DNA of 37,740 bases from Burkholderiales bacterium RIFCSPLOWO2_12_FULL_65_40 (GCA_001770955.1 MESL01000053.1:1-37740), one strand, 5' to 3'; shown: positions 1 through 8,322, counted from the stretch's first letter. Notes: generated by a model not told the origin, from the letters alone. Numbers and translations: made by a program.

Positions 1-286
1 CGTGCGTTCATCGATGAGCAGGAAGGGCAACTGCTGGGACAACGCGCCGACCGAGAGCTTCTGGGGTCGGCTGAAAACAGCCAGCGTGCATGGGCACAAA
101 TTCGCTACCCGTGAGCAGGCCAGGCAGGCGGTGATGGACTGGATGGCCTTCTACAATCACCGCAGGCTGCATTCATCGCTGGACTACCTCAGCCCGATGC
201 AGTACGAGCAGCGCTGGTACGAGGCACAGCGTAAAAAGGCCGCGTGAATCGTGGGTTAAGAGCTACACGAAACAGGGGCAAGGTCA
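1..286 (+). mobile_element. Right end of an IS3-family insertion sequence (truncated by window edge)
   Basis: The window opens inside an IS element. The transposase C-terminus ends at 247. About 40 bases later comes CAGGGGCAAGGTCA at 273-286, which looks like the terminal inverted repeat of IS3-family elements (TGACCTTGCCCC read from outside in) ending in the typical CA. The left end is outside the window, so neither the matching inverted repeat nor a target duplication can be checked. The right boundary at 286 is an inference from the repeat motif. Confidence 0.7.
2..247 (+). CDS. IS3-family transposase OrfB, C-terminal fragment
   Basis: This is the last 81 residues of an rve-type DDE integrase/transposase, open at the left edge. 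The visible block NCWDNAPTESFWGRLK carries the catalytic glutamate of the DDE triad (the E of PTES). The tail with YNHRRLHSSLDYLSP is the standard end of IS3-family OrfB proteins. The protein would catalyse cutting and joining of the IS ends, normally as an OrfAB frameshift fusion. OrfA and the two catalytic aspartates lie upstream of the window, so it cannot be said whether the element is intact. The reading frame enters from the left, so the first codon given is not a start. Confidence 0.93.
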   Translation: MRSSMSRKGNCWDNAPTESFWGRLKTASVHGHKFATREQARQAVMDWMAFYNHRRLHSSLDYLSPMQYEQRWYEAQRKKAA

Positions 287-337
287 AAGTGCACTGCCAG
301 CAGAGGCGCCCGCCCTTCTTTCGGAGCATGGCGAAAA

Positions 338-1159
338 ATGAACCAAAAATTTGGTCTGATCATCGTAGGCGATGAAATTCTCTCCGGAAAGCGTTCCGAC
401 AAGCATTTGTCGAAGGTGATCGAATTGCTTGGCGTCCGCGGTCTGGCACTCGCTTATGCCGAGTATGTCGGGGACGATCCAGAACGTATTGTGTTGACGT
501 TGGAGCGCGCCTTTGCGTCGGGTGATGTCGTGTTTTTGACAGGGGGCATTGGGGCCACACCTGACGACCATACCCGTCAATGTGCGGCACGCGCGTTGGG
601 GCGTTCGATGGAACTGCATCCGCAGGCAGAAGCGTTGATTCGCGAGCGGATGAAGGAAATGGCCCAAGAGCAGGGGGTTGAGTATGACGCTGACCGTCCC
701 GATAACGTCCATCGGCTGAACATGGGGGTGTTTCCGAAAGGCGCATCCCTGATTCCGAATCCTTACAACAAGATACCTGGCTTCAGTTGTGAGGGCGGCC
801 ATGGAGGCGGGGTCTATTTTGTTCCCGGTTTTCCTGTCATGGCATGGCCGATGATTGAGTGGGTGCTTGATACCCACTATCCGCATCTTTTCAACCGGTC
901 TCCTCAACTGGAGCATTCGGTGATCGTTTACGGTGCAATGGAGTCCCTTTTGACTCCCCTGATGCAGCAGATTGAACAGACGCACGCCACCATCAAGGTG
1001 TTCAGCTTGCCCAGTGTGGATCATCCGCAGCATGGGAGACATATCGAGCTGGGCGTGAAAGGGCCTGCCGATCAAGTTCCTGAGGCATGGTCGATGCTCC
1101 TGAGAGGGTTGCACGAAATTGGTGCAAATATCGGCACCGAAATGGTGCGAAAACTCTAG
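338..1159 (+). CDS. CinA/MoaB-type molybdopterin-binding domain protein
   Basis: A 273-residue cytoplasmic protein made of one MoCF_biosynth (MoaB/Mog/CinA N-terminal) domain. The family hallmark GGIGATPDD is at residues 69-77, and the N-terminus (residues 6-17, GLIIVGDEILSG) is the usual first beta strand and loop. In the family this domain binds molybdopterin or pyrophosphate-linked ligands. Full CinA is about 400 residues with a C-terminal NMN deamidase domain, which is absent here, so this is the short stand-alone form and its reaction is not established. The start at 338 has a GGAG about 12 bases upstream. The IS end lies only 51 bases upstream and may have replaced the native promoter. 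The last 50 bases of the gene contain two NtrC-type boxes that probably serve glnA. Confidence 0.85.
   Translation: MNQKFGLIIVGDEILSGKRSDKHLSKVIELLGVRGLALAYAEYVGDDPERIVLTLERAFASGDVVFLTGGIGATPDDHTRQCAARALGRSMELHPQAEALIRERMKEMAQEQGVEYDADRPDNVHRLNMGVFPKGASLIPNPYNKIPGFSCEGGHGGGVYFVPGFPVMAWPMIEWVLDTHYPHLFNRSPQLEHSVIVYGAMESLLTPLMQQIEQTHATIKVFSLPSVDHPQHGRHIELGVKGPADQVPEAWSMLLRGLHEIGANIGTEMVRKL
1110..1126 (+). promoter_or_regulatory. NtrC enhancer box 1 for glnA (inside the upstream gene)
   Basis: TGCACGAAATTGGTGCA matches the NtrC consensus TGCACC-N5-GGTGCA with one mismatch and exact spacing. It lies in the coding sequence of the cinA-like gene, centred about 168 bases upstream of the predicted sigma-54 start site of glnA. 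The site is read from sequence; NtrC binding is inferred from the consensus and from the presence of ntrBC downstream. Confidence 0.75.
1133..1149 (+). promoter_or_regulatory. NtrC enhancer box 2 for glnA (inside the upstream gene)
   Basis: GGCACCGAAATGGTGCG contains the perfect inverted repeat GCACC-N5-GGTGC of the NtrC consensus. Its centre is 23 bases from box 1, about two helical turns, a spacing suited to cooperative binding of NtrC dimers. It still lies within the 3' end of the cinA-like reading frame. Confidence 0.72.
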
Positions 1160-1181
1160 ACTTGCTGTACTGGTAGAGTTT

Positions 1182-1198
1182 TGCTCTATTTTGGTGCT
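1182..1198 (+). promoter_or_regulatory. Weaker NtrC-like box 3 upstream of glnA
   Basis: TGCTCTATTTTGGTGCT keeps the right half (GGTGC) and the five-base spacer of the NtrC consensus, but the left half has two changes. It lies in the true intergenic region about 96 bases upstream of the predicted start site. It could be a lower-affinity governor-type site or chance. Confidence 0.45.
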
Positions 1199-1258
1199 TT
1201 TTCTTGTGGGGGTCTTTGCCCCATGTGAGCGGCTGTCAGTGACTGCGGTCCAACGAGG

Positions 1259-1276
1259 TTGGCACGCAAACTGCTT
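1259..1276 (+). promoter_or_regulatory. Sigma-54 (-24/-12) promoter of glnA
   Basis: TTGGCACGCAAACTGCTT contains GG and GC separated by exactly ten bases, in the TGGCAC-N5-TTGC-type context of sigma-54 promoters (CTGC replaces TTGC). The predicted start site is near 1285, giving a leader of about 40 bases to the glnA ATG. Together with the upstream NtrC boxes it forms the classical nitrogen-regulated glnA arrangement. Confidence 0.85.
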
Positions 1277-1323
1277 GATAGCTGCATAGTATTTTCAACC
1301 AGCGCTTTACCCAGGAGAACCTG

Positions 1324-2739
1324 ATGGCCAAGACCGTTGCAGACGTAATGAAGATGGTGAAGGAAAACGAAGTCAAGTTTGTTGACTTCCGATTCACTGA
1401 TACCCGTGGCAAGCAGCACCACACCACGGTGCCTGTTTCGCACTTTGATGAAGACAAGTTTTCGGCAGGTCATGCCTTCGACGGTTCCTCCATTGCAGGC
1501 TGGAAGGGTATTGAAGCGTCGGACATGCAACTGATCCCCGACCCGTCTTCGGCCAACATCGATCCCTTCTTTGAAGAGACGACCCTGATCATGACCTGCG
1601 ACGTGATCGAACCCAGCGATGGCAAGGCCTACGACCGCGATCCACGTTCGATCGCCAAGCGCGCTGAAGCTTACCTGAAGGCCTCGGGTCTGGGCGATAC
1701 GGCATTTTTCGGCCCCGAACCCGAGTTTTTTATTTTTGACGGGGTACGCTGGAGCACCGACCCCAACAACACCTTCTACGAGATCGAAGAGTACGAGGCA
1801 CCCTGGAACACGGGCGCCAAGCTTGAAGGTGGCAACCGCGGCCACCGTCCCACCACCAAGGGCGGCTACTTCCCGGTTCCTCCAGTGGACAGCACGCAAG
1901 ACATGCGCGCAGAGATGTCGCTCATCCTCGAATCCCTCGGCATTCCCGTGGAGGTGTTCCACCATGAAGTGGCGGGCGCCGGCCAGAACGAAATCGGTAC
2001 GCGCTTCAGCACCCTGGTGGAGCGGGCGGACTGGACGCAGCTGCAAAAATACGTCATTCACAACGTGGCCAATGCCTACGGCAAGACCGCCACGTTCATG
2101 CCCAAGCCCTACCACGGCGACAACGGCTCCGGCATGCACGTGCACCAGTCCGTCTGGAAGGATGGCAAGAACCTGTTCGCAGGCGACGGCTACGCCGGCT
2201 TGAGCGACTTCGCCCTGTACTACATCGGCGGCATCATCAAGCACGCCCGTGCGCTGAACGCCATCACCAACCCCGGCACCAACAGCTACAAGCGCCTTGT
2301 GCCGCACTTCGAGGCGCCGGTGAAGCTGGCCTACTCGGCCAAGAACCGCTCGGCATCGATCCGCATCCCCTATGTGTCCAACCCCAAGGCGCGCCGGGTG
2401 GAGGCACGCTTCCCCGATCCACTGATGAATCCCTACCTGGGCTTCGCGGCTCTGCTGATGGCGGGTCTGGACGGCGTGGAGAACAAAATCCATCCAGGCG
2501 AAGCGGCCACCAAGGATCTCTACCACCTGCCGCCCGAGGAAGACAAGCTGGTTCCCACCGTGTGCCACAGCCTGGACCAGGCCCTCGAAGCCCTGGATGC
2601 CGACCGCGCCTTCCTGACCAAGGGGGGTGTGTTTTCGGAGGCCATGCTCGATGCCTACATCGACCTGAAGATGCAGGAAGTGACCCGCTTCCGCATGTCG
2701 GTGCATCCGGTCGAATACGACATGTACTACTCGCTGTAA
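1324..2739 (+). CDS. glnA: Glutamine synthetase, type I
   Basis: This 471-residue GS-I enzyme makes glutamine from glutamate, ammonia and ATP as a cytoplasmic dodecamer. The beta-grasp N-terminus, the FDGSSIAGW loop near residue 55, the FGPEPEFF metal-binding segment, the [12 protein letters not shown] segment and the [10 protein letters not shown] loop are all present. The [10 protein letters not shown] motif places the adenylylation tyrosine at residue 400, so activity is probably controlled by GlnE. The length is normal for the family. The ATG at 1324 follows an AGGAG-like ribosome site. A sigma-54 promoter and NtrC boxes lie upstream and a Rho-independent terminator follows, so it is probably mainly a single-gene transcript, with the regulators glnL and glnG further downstream. 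Confidence 0.98.
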   Translation: MAKTVADVMKMVKENEVKFVDFRFTDTRGKQHHTTVPVSHFDEDKFSAGHAFDGSSIAGWKGIEASDMQLIPDPSSANIDPFFEETTLIMTCDVIEPSDGKAYDRDPRSIAKRAEAYLKASGLGDTAFFGPEPEFFIFDGVRWSTDPNNTFYEIEEYEAPWNTGAKLEGGNRGHRPTTKGGYFPVPPVDSTQDMRAEMSLILESLGIPVEVFHHEVAGAGQNEIGTRFSTLVERADWTQLQKYVIHNVANAYGKTATFMPKPYHGDNGSGMHVHQSVWKDGKNLFAGDGYAGLSDFALYYIGGIIKHARALNAITNPGTNSYKRLVPHFEAPVKLAYSAKNRSASIRIPYVSNPKARRVEARFPDPLMNPYLGFAALLMAGLDGVENKIHPGEAATKDLYHLPPEEDKLVPTVCHSLDQALEALDADRAFLTKGGVFSEAMLDAYIDLKMQEVTRFRMSVHPVEYDMYYSL

Positions 2740-2769
2740 GCTGGCGCTGCGTTCGCCAACGTGAAAGCA

Positions 2770-2793
2770 AAGCGGCCTGCGGGCCGCTTTTTT
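2770..2793 (+). terminator. Rho-independent terminator of glnA
   Basis: An eight-pair GC-rich stem (AAGCGGCC with GGCCGCTT) and a four-base loop run directly into a T tract, starting 30 bases after the glnA stop. This separates glnA from the DUF4124/glnL/glnG genes, although read-through remains possible. Confidence 0.85.
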
Positions 2794-2929
2794 CTGGGCG
2801 GGAACCTTGGGATGCCGCAGGGCATCACACGGCAATTGGTTGCACAACACTGGCCGTGCCGGATTGGAGAACCGCCCTGTTTGGGCGATACTCGGATGCA
2901 ACCCTGCACGTCCAGTGCGAGGAAACCGT

Positions 2930-3421
2930 ATGAACCGAACCATTCAATCCCTGATCCCCGCACTGATGTGCTTGGCCGTACTGGTCGGACCTGCCGCCGC
3001 ACAGGACCGTATCTATCGCTGTGGCAATGAATACACCAACAATGCCTCGCAGGCCAAGGAGCGCGGCTGCAAGCTGGTGGAGGGGGGCAATGTCACAGTG
3101 GTGGAAGGCGCGCGCAGTGCACCAGCGGCACCCAAGGCGTCCGTCGCCCCTTCATCGGCGCCCCGGGTGGACCCCAATGACCAACGCTCGCGCGATGCAG
3201 ACGCACGATCCATTCTGGAGTCCGAGCTGCGCAAGGCCGAAACCCGTCATGCGGAACTGCTCAAGGAATACAACAACGGAGCTCCCGAGCGCAACGCACT
3301 CGACTTGCGCAACCCCCAGCGCTACATGGAACGCACCGCCGAGATCAAGGCCAGCCTGGCCCGCAGCGAAAGCGACATCGCAGGCATTAAGCGTGAGCTG
3401 GCCCGCCTGCCCACCCGTTAA
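2930..3421 (+). CDS. Small secreted DUF4124-like protein with C-terminal coiled coil
   Basis: A 163-residue protein. Residues 1-22 form a Sec signal peptide ending near AAA-QD. The exported part begins DRIYRCGNEYTNN, resembling DUF4124 proteins (aromatic and glycine-rich YxCG...Y motif) with a cysteine pair (CG and GC). Residues from about 95 to 160 are charged and helical and probably form a coiled coil. The ATG at 2930 was chosen because the signal peptide starts there and GAGGAA precedes it; the longer upstream frame adds 41 residues without any export signal. The function is unknown. The stop is 11 bases before glnL, so it is probably co-transcribed with the nitrogen regulators, but a link to nitrogen control is only positional. 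Confidence 0.8.
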   Translation: MNRTIQSLIPALMCLAVLVGPAAAQDRIYRCGNEYTNNASQAKERGCKLVEGGNVTVVEGARSAPAAPKASVAPSSAPRVDPNDQRSRDADARSILESELRKAETRHAELLKEYNNGAPERNALDLRNPQRYMERTAEIKASLARSESDIAGIKRELARLPTR

Positions 3422-3432
3422 GCCCACCGCCG

Positions 3433-4506
3433 ATGGCTGATCATGTACCGAACGGGCCGCAGCACCTGCAGGCCCTGGATCTGCTGTCGCTCCTGGTGGC
3501 CGTTTTGCGCACCGATGGCTCGGTGCTCTATGCCAATGCGGCCCTGGAGCAGCAACTGGGCATGTCCCGCCGCACGCTGGAAGGCGCTGACTTCACGCAG
3601 TTCTTTACCGATCCCGCCCTCTTGCAGACGGCGCTGGCCGGCACCAGCAGCAACGACTTTGCTGCCTTGCGCTATGAAGCCAGCCTCCGGCGCCTGCACC
3701 AAGACCCGGTGCCCGTGCATGTGAACGTGGCCCCGACCGACACGCGCGGCGAGGTGCTGGTGGAGCTTTGGCCGCTGGAGCAGCAGGTGCGCCAGGACCG
3801 CGAGGAGCGCCTGCTGGAACAAGCCCAGGCGCACAAGGAGCTGATCCGCAACCTCGCGCATGAGATCAAGAACCCCCTCGGGGGCATCCGCGGCGCCGCG
3901 CAGTTGCTGGAGATGGAGCTGCAAAGCCCCGAACTGGCCGAATACACCCAGGTGATCGTGCACGAGGCGGACCGCCTGCAGAGCTTGGTGGATCGCCTGC
4001 TGGCGCCTCACCGCCACCCCCACCAGGTGGGCGATGTCAACATCCATGAAGTCTGCGAGCGCGTGCGCTCGCTGATTTTGGTCGAGTACCCGCATGGCCT
4101 GCGCGTGCAGCGCGACTACGACACCTCCATTCCCGAGTTCCGGGGTGACCGTGCACAACTCATCCAGGCGCTGCTCAACATCGTGCAGAACGCCGCACAG
4201 GCGCTGTCGGAACGCATCGCCCAGGGCGACGCCTGCATCACGCTGCGCACGCGCGTGGCGCGACAGGTGACTTTCGGGCGCCAGCGCTACAGGCTGGCAC
4301 TGGAATTGCATGTGATCGACAACGGGCCGGGCGTGCCCGATGCCATCCGGGACAGAATCTTCTACCCGCTGGTGTCGGGCCGCGACGGCGGCTCGGGGTT
4401 GGGGCTGACGTTGGCGCAAACCTTCGTGCAGCAGCACCATGGAATGATCGAATGCGAGAGCGCCCCCGGGCGTACCGACTTCCGCATCCTGATTCCACTG
4501 CCCTGA
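3433..4506 (+). CDS. glnL: Nitrogen regulation sensor histidine kinase NtrB
   Basis: A 357-residue soluble NtrB. Residues about 14-115 form a PAS-like domain. The H-box LAHEIKNPLGGIRGAAQ carries the phospho-accepting His143. The N-box NIVQNAAQAL, the G1 box DNGPGVPD and the G2 box GGSGLGLTLAQ of the ATPase domain follow. In the family, NtrB phosphorylates NtrC when nitrogen is limiting and, bound to PII, acts as a phosphatase when nitrogen is plentiful. There is no membrane segment, as expected. It lies 38 bases before glnG, and the two are plainly one operon. The start follows closely on the previous gene's stop, suggesting translational coupling. Confidence 0.96.
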   Translation: MADHVPNGPQHLQALDLLSLLVAVLRTDGSVLYANAALEQQLGMSRRTLEGADFTQFFTDPALLQTALAGTSSNDFAALRYEASLRRLHQDPVPVHVNVAPTDTRGEVLVELWPLEQQVRQDREERLLEQAQAHKELIRNLAHEIKNPLGGIRGAAQLLEMELQSPELAEYTQVIVHEADRLQSLVDRLLAPHRHPHQVGDVNIHEVCERVRSLILVEYPHGLRVQRDYDTSIPEFRGDRAQLIQALLNIVQNAAQALSERIAQGDACITLRTRVARQVTFGRQRYRLALELHVIDNGPGVPDAIRDRIFYPLVSGRDGGSGLGLTLAQTFVQQHHGMIECESAPGRTDFRILIPLP

Positions 4507-4544
4507 GGTTTCCAGTCACGCAACCAGTGGAAGTTTGAACAGAC

Positions 4545-6131
4545 ATGAAGCCGATCTGGATAGTAGATGACGACCCCTCGATCCGCTTCGTGCTCGAGAA
4601 GGCGCTGGCGCGCGAAAACCTGCCCACGCGCAGCTTCACCCACCCGCGCGAGGTGCTCGACGCCCTGGCGCAGCTCGGTGCCGGCGAGGCCGAATTGCCC
4701 GGCCCCCAGGTCTTGGTGAGCGACATCCGCATGCCCGGCGGATCAGGTTTGCAGTTGCTGGAGAAGGTCCATGCGCTGCAGCCGGGGTTGCCGGTCATCA
4801 TCATGACGGCCTACTCCGACCTCGACAGTGCCGTCTCGGCCTTCCAGCGCGGCGCCTTTGAATACCTGCCCAAGCCCTTTGACCTGCCCAAGGCGGTGGA
4901 ACTCATCCGCCGCGCCGTGCAGGAGAGTCAGCGCGAAGATGTTGCGCAGGTCATTCAGGATGTCACCCCCGAGATGCTGGGCCAGGCGCCCGCCATGCAG
5001 GACGTGTTCCGGGCCATCGGGCGCCTGAGCCAGAGCCAGGTCACGGTGCTCATCACGGGCGAGTCGGGCTCGGGCAAGGAGCTGGTGGCGCGCGCGCTGC
5101 ACAAGCATTCGCCTGTGGCGGGCGGCCCCTTTGTGGCCATCAACACGGCGGCCATCCCGAAGGATCTGCTCGAATCCGAACTGTTCGGCCATGAACGCGG
5201 CGCTTTCACCGGCGCGCAGACACAGCGGCGCGGGCGCTTCGAGCAGGCCGAGGGTGGCACGCTGTTCCTCGACGAAATCGGCGACATGCCCTTCGACCTG
5301 CAGACGCGCCTGCTGCGCGTGCTGTCGGACGGCCAGTTCTACCGCGTCGGAGGCCACGCGGCCGTCAAGGCCCATGTGCGCGTGATCGCCGCCACGCACC
5401 AGAACCTGGAGCAGCGCGTCAAGGACGGTGCGTTCCGCGAGGATTTGTTCCATCGCCTCAACGTCATCCGACTGCGCCTGCCAGCCCTGCGCGAGCGTGC
5501 CGAAGACGTGCCCATGCTCACGCGCCACTTCCTGCAGGTCAGTGCGCGCCAGCTCGGTGTGGAGCCCAAGCGCATCGACGACGCAGCGCTGGCGCGCCTG
5601 GGACGCTTCGCATTTCCGGGCAACGTGCGCCAGCTGGAGAACATCTGCCACTGGCTCACCGTCATGGCGCCCGCGCAGGTCATCTCGGTGCAGGACCTGC
5701 CGCCCGAGGTGCTGGAGGCGCCCCTGTTGGGCAGCGGGGCTGTGGCAGCGGGTAGCGCGCCGCCTGCAGCGGACACCGCCGTGCCGCCAGCCATCCTGCC
5801 GACAGGTCAGCAGCTTGCCGATCCCATGCCGGCACCCATGTCGGCCCCCGTGCCTGCTGCCGCCAACGGCTTGTCCCAGCCTTCGGAGTCCAGCGCCTGG
5901 GAGCAGGCGCTCGACAACGAGGTGCATGCCTTGCTGGCCAGCGGCCAGGGCGAAGTGTGGGACCGGCTCATGCACCGCTTCGAGTCGCGCCTGATCCGCG
6001 CTGCGCTGGGCACCACGCATGGCCGGCGCATGGAGGCAGCACAGCGCCTGGGTATCGGCCGCAACACCATCACGCGCAAGATTCAGGAGCTCGGCCTAGA
6101 TGCTCCAGATGATAGTAAAAACGGCTTCTAG
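4545..6131 (+). CDS. glnG: Nitrogen regulation response regulator NtrC (sigma-54 activator)
   Basis: This 528-residue enhancer-binding protein has three domains in order. The receiver (about 3-120) carries phospho-acceptor Asp60 in VSDIRMPG. The sigma-54 AAA+ domain (about 145-385) has Walker A GESGSGKE at 172-179 and the sigma-54 contact loop GAFTGA at 219-224. The C-terminal Fis-type helix-turn-helix is MEAAQRLGIGRNTITRKIQE. It is about 60 residues longer than E. coli NtrC because of an Ala/Pro-rich linker (roughly 390-445) between the AAA+ and DNA-binding parts. It is predicted to bind the boxes upstream of glnA and activate the sigma-54 promoter there. The GAFTGA loop is intact, so it should be a genuine sigma-54 activator. 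Confidence 0.97.
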   Translation: MKPIWIVDDDPSIRFVLEKALARENLPTRSFTHPREVLDALAQLGAGEAELPGPQVLVSDIRMPGGSGLQLLEKVHALQPGLPVIIMTAYSDLDSAVSAFQRGAFEYLPKPFDLPKAVELIRRAVQESQREDVAQVIQDVTPEMLGQAPAMQDVFRAIGRLSQSQVTVLITGESGSGKELVARALHKHSPVAGGPFVAINTAAIPKDLLESELFGHERGAFTGAQTQRRGRFEQAEGGTLFLDEIGDMPFDLQTRLLRVLSDGQFYRVGGHAAVKAHVRVIAATHQNLEQRVKDGAFREDLFHRLNVIRLRLPALRERAEDVPMLTRHFLQVSARQLGVEPKRIDDAALARLGRFAFPGNVRQLENICHWLTVMAPAQVISVQDLPPEVLEAPLLGSGAVAAGSAPPAADTAVPPAILPTGQQLADPMPAPMSAPVPAAANGLSQPSESSAWEQALDNEVHALLASGQGEVWDRLMHRFESRLIRAALGTTHGRRMEAAQRLGIGRNTITRKIQELGLDAPDDSKNGF

Positions 6132-6177
6132 CCCTTTATTTTCAAGCGCTTATAGCTATTAAAAAGATAGCTATTCG
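6124..6177 (+). repeat. Dispersed palindromic repeat family A, copy 1 (partial)
   Basis: The AT-rich stretch CAAGCGCTTATAGCTATT followed by AAAAAGATAGCTATT shares the AAGCGC and AGCTATT...ATAGCT blocks of the element seen at 16697, 21602 and 24830. It begins at the stop codon of glnG and forms an AT-rich hairpin there. It may act as a transcription end or simply be an inserted element. Confidence 0.65.
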
Positions 6178-6347
6178 CGTTGCTGCACCCCTTGGAGAAG
6201 GGTGCCGGACGGTTTGCATCGCCCCAGCGTTTGGCGTGGGTGGGGCGTGCTGGTCGGTGTCCTACGTGCAAGCACTCCATGGACCTACCTGGCACTGCTG
6301 GGGCGAATCCAACAATGAACTCACTGTCAACCAACCGGAGAGTTTCT

Positions 6348-7286
6348 ATGTCGGATTTCAACGATGCCAACCGTGACCCCTTGACCAACGAGCCGGGTGC
6401 CCATCCCGTCGGCACCGGCGTGGGTGCGATGATGGGGGGCGCCGCTGCCGGGGCGGCGGCGGGTGCCTTAGGCGGCCCCGTGGGGGCGGCCATTGGCGGA
6501 GTGGCCGGAGCCGTGGCCGGCGGCCTTGCTGGCAAGGCTGCTGCCGAGGCAGTCAACCCTACGGCGGAGGATGCTTACTGGCGCGAAAGCTACGAACGTG
6601 AGCCCTACTACGTGGGTGGCCGCACCTATGACCAATATCGCCCTGCCTACGAACTGGGCTGGTCTTCCGTAGACCGCTACGAAGGCGACTTTGAAACCGT
6701 CGAACCGCGCTTGGCGGACGACTGGCGTGCGCGCCATTCGGACGGCCTGCCCTGGACGGATGCCCGTCCCGCCGCCCGCGCCGCGTGGGACCGTGTATCC
6801 AGCGCCCGCATCAACAACGGGCTTCCGCTCAACGTGGCGGACAACGATGATACGGTGGACGTCCTCAACGACTTGCTGGAATCAGCACGCGACGGAGAGT
6901 ATGGTTTCACAGCCTGTGCCGAGCGTGCCCATTCGGCGCAACTCAAGGGGGTATTCCAGCGCCATGCGCGGGAATGCGCCGCCGCGGCCGCAGAGTTGGA
7001 AAGCGAAGTCCGCCGCCTGGGTGGCGAGCCTGCCTCGGGCGGCACCGTGGCCGGGGCTTTGCACCGCGGCTGGGTGTCGGTCAAGTCGGCGCTGTCCATC
7101 AATGACGACAAGGCAGTGCTGCAAGAGTGCGAGCGCGGCGAGGACGCTGCCGTGGCGCGCTACCGCAAAGCCTTGCAGTTCGCAATGCCCGCCGATGTGC
7201 GGGCCCTGGTGGAACGCCAGTTCCAAGGGACGCAGCGCAACCACGACGAAGTGCGTGGCCTGCGCGATTCGTACGCGAACACCTGA
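6348..7286 (+). CDS. Glycine-zipper and DUF2383 (ferritin-like four-helix) protein
   Basis: A 312-residue protein with two parts. Residues about 20-65 are almost entirely Gly and Ala in the pattern of glycine-zipper membrane-associating helices (GAAIGGVAGAVAGG). A Tyr/Asp/Arg-rich linker of about 100 residues follows. The C-terminal half, from about residue 165, matches DUF2383/PA2169-type four-helix bundles (VDVLNDLLESARDGEYGF, LERQFQG-type end). Members of that family are often stress-linked, but their reaction is unknown. The ATG at 6348 was chosen over the longer frame because ACCGGAGAG precedes it and the glycine zipper begins shortly after. It is a single gene, convergent with xthA. Confidence 0.78.
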   Translation: MSDFNDANRDPLTNEPGAHPVGTGVGAMMGGAAAGAAAGALGGPVGAAIGGVAGAVAGGLAGKAAAEAVNPTAEDAYWRESYEREPYYVGGRTYDQYRPAYELGWSSVDRYEGDFETVEPRLADDWRARHSDGLPWTDARPAARAAWDRVSSARINNGLPLNVADNDDTVDVLNDLLESARDGEYGFTACAERAHSAQLKGVFQRHARECAAAAAELESEVRRLGGEPASGGTVAGALHRGWVSVKSALSINDDKAVLQECERGEDAAVARYRKALQFAMPADVRALVERQFQGTQRNHDEVRGLRDSYANT

Positions 7287-7376
7287 TCGATCGGCCTGCA
7301 CCCCCGGTGCAGGCCCGACGTGCATCGAAGGGCCGGCTGCGGGCGCCATGGGCGCGTCTTCTGCCAGTGCATCAAC

Positions 7377-7413
7377 AAAGGCTGCAAGGAGAAATCCTTG
7401 GAGCCTTTGTTTT
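7377..7413. terminator. Rho-independent terminator between convergent genes
   Basis: The arms AAAGGCTGCAAGGA (7377-7390) and TCCTTGGAGCCTTT (7395-7408) pair over 14 positions with one mismatch around a GAAA loop, followed by TGTTTT. The A-rich left flank lets it work for xthA on the other strand too. A second perfect ten-pair hairpin without a T run lies at 7293-7315 right after the DUF2383 gene. Confidence 0.8.
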
Positions 7414-7469
7414 ATGGGCTGCCACGGCGCGCGCGCCCTGGCCGGCAGCACAGCCGCCGTATCAACACC

Positions 7470-8246
7470 TCACGCCATCGTGAGCACCACCGGAGCGTGG
7501 TCGCTTGGCTGCGGATTCTTGCGCGGCGCGCGGTCGATGGTGCAGGCCGTCACCGCGCCGCGCAGCGCCTCGCTCACCAGGATATGGTCGATGCGCAACC
7601 CCCGGTTCTTCTGAAAGCCGAGCATGCGGTAGTCCCACCACGAGTAGCTTTTCTCGGGCTGCTCGAACATGCGGTAGGCGTCCGTCAGGCCCAGGCCCAG
7701 CAGAGCCTGAAAATGTGCACGTTCCTCGCGCGTGTGGTGGATGGTGTCCGCCAACCCCACGGGGTCGTAAGAATCGCGGTCTTCGGGCGCCACGTTGAAG
7801 TCGCCCAGCAACACCAGGCGCGGGTGCGCCGCTAGTTCGCTGCGTACCCAATCGTGCAGCGCCTGCAGCCAGCGCATCTTGTAGGCGAATTTGTCGGTGC
7901 CCGGCGCCTGGCCGTTGACGAAATAACCGTTGAGCACGCGCAGCGGGCCTTGCGGTGTTTCCACCGTGGCGGCGATCACGCGGGCCTGCTCGTCTTCGAA
8001 GCCGGGAATGTTGCGCGCCAACGCTGTCAGCGGCGTGCGCGCCAGGATGGCCACCCCGTTGTAGGTCTTCTGCCCGAAAGCCACGGCCTCGTAGCCTGCG
8101 GAGCGCAGCTCCATGAACGGGAACTTGTCCTCGGTGAGCTTGAGCTCCTGCAGGCACAGCACATCGACGGGCTGGCGGGCCAGCCAGTCCAGCACCTGGG
8201 GCAGGCGCACGCTGAGGGAGTTGACGTTCCAGGTGGCGATTTGCAT
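7470..8246 (-). CDS. xthA: Exodeoxyribonuclease III
   Basis: A 258-residue member of the exonuclease-endonuclease-phosphatase fold that cuts DNA at abasic sites and removes 3' blocking groups in base-excision repair. The catalytic set is complete: Asn7, Glu34 (LQELK), Tyr108 (NGYFVNG), Asp149 and Asn151 (LLGDFNV), and Asp249-His250 (SDHAP). The length is normal and it is a soluble cytoplasmic enzyme. It lies 76 bases downstream of the Crp/Fnr-type gene on the same strand, so read-through from that promoter is possible, but the two functions are not obviously linked. Confidence 0.95.
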   Translation of the reverse strand: MQIATWNVNSLSVRLPQVLDWLARQPVDVLCLQELKLTEDKFPFMELRSAGYEAVAFGQKTYNGVAILARTPLTALARNIPGFEDEQARVIAATVETPQGPLRVLNGYFVNGQAPGTDKFAYKMRWLQALHDWVRSELAAHPRLVLLGDFNVAPEDRDSYDPVGLADTIHHTREERAHFQALLGLGLTDAYRMFEQPEKSYSWWDYRMLGFQKNRGLRIDHILVSEALRGAVTACTIDRAPRKNPQPSDHAPVVLTMA

Positions 8247-8322
8247 GGCGGCTTCAATGGATCAGGAAAGGGCAGGCTGCCGATGGTAGCGGCTTGGCCC
8301 GGGCCGCGTGGCCTCGCGGGCT

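Noticed and set aside
1186..2943. 585-residue frame antisense to glnA
   Set aside because: It is the mirror of a highly conserved gene in GC-rich DNA; it has no ribosome site and no family resemblance.
4743..6020. 425-residue frame antisense to glnG
   Set aside because: His/Arg/Gln-rich string that mirrors the codon pattern of NtrC; no start signal.
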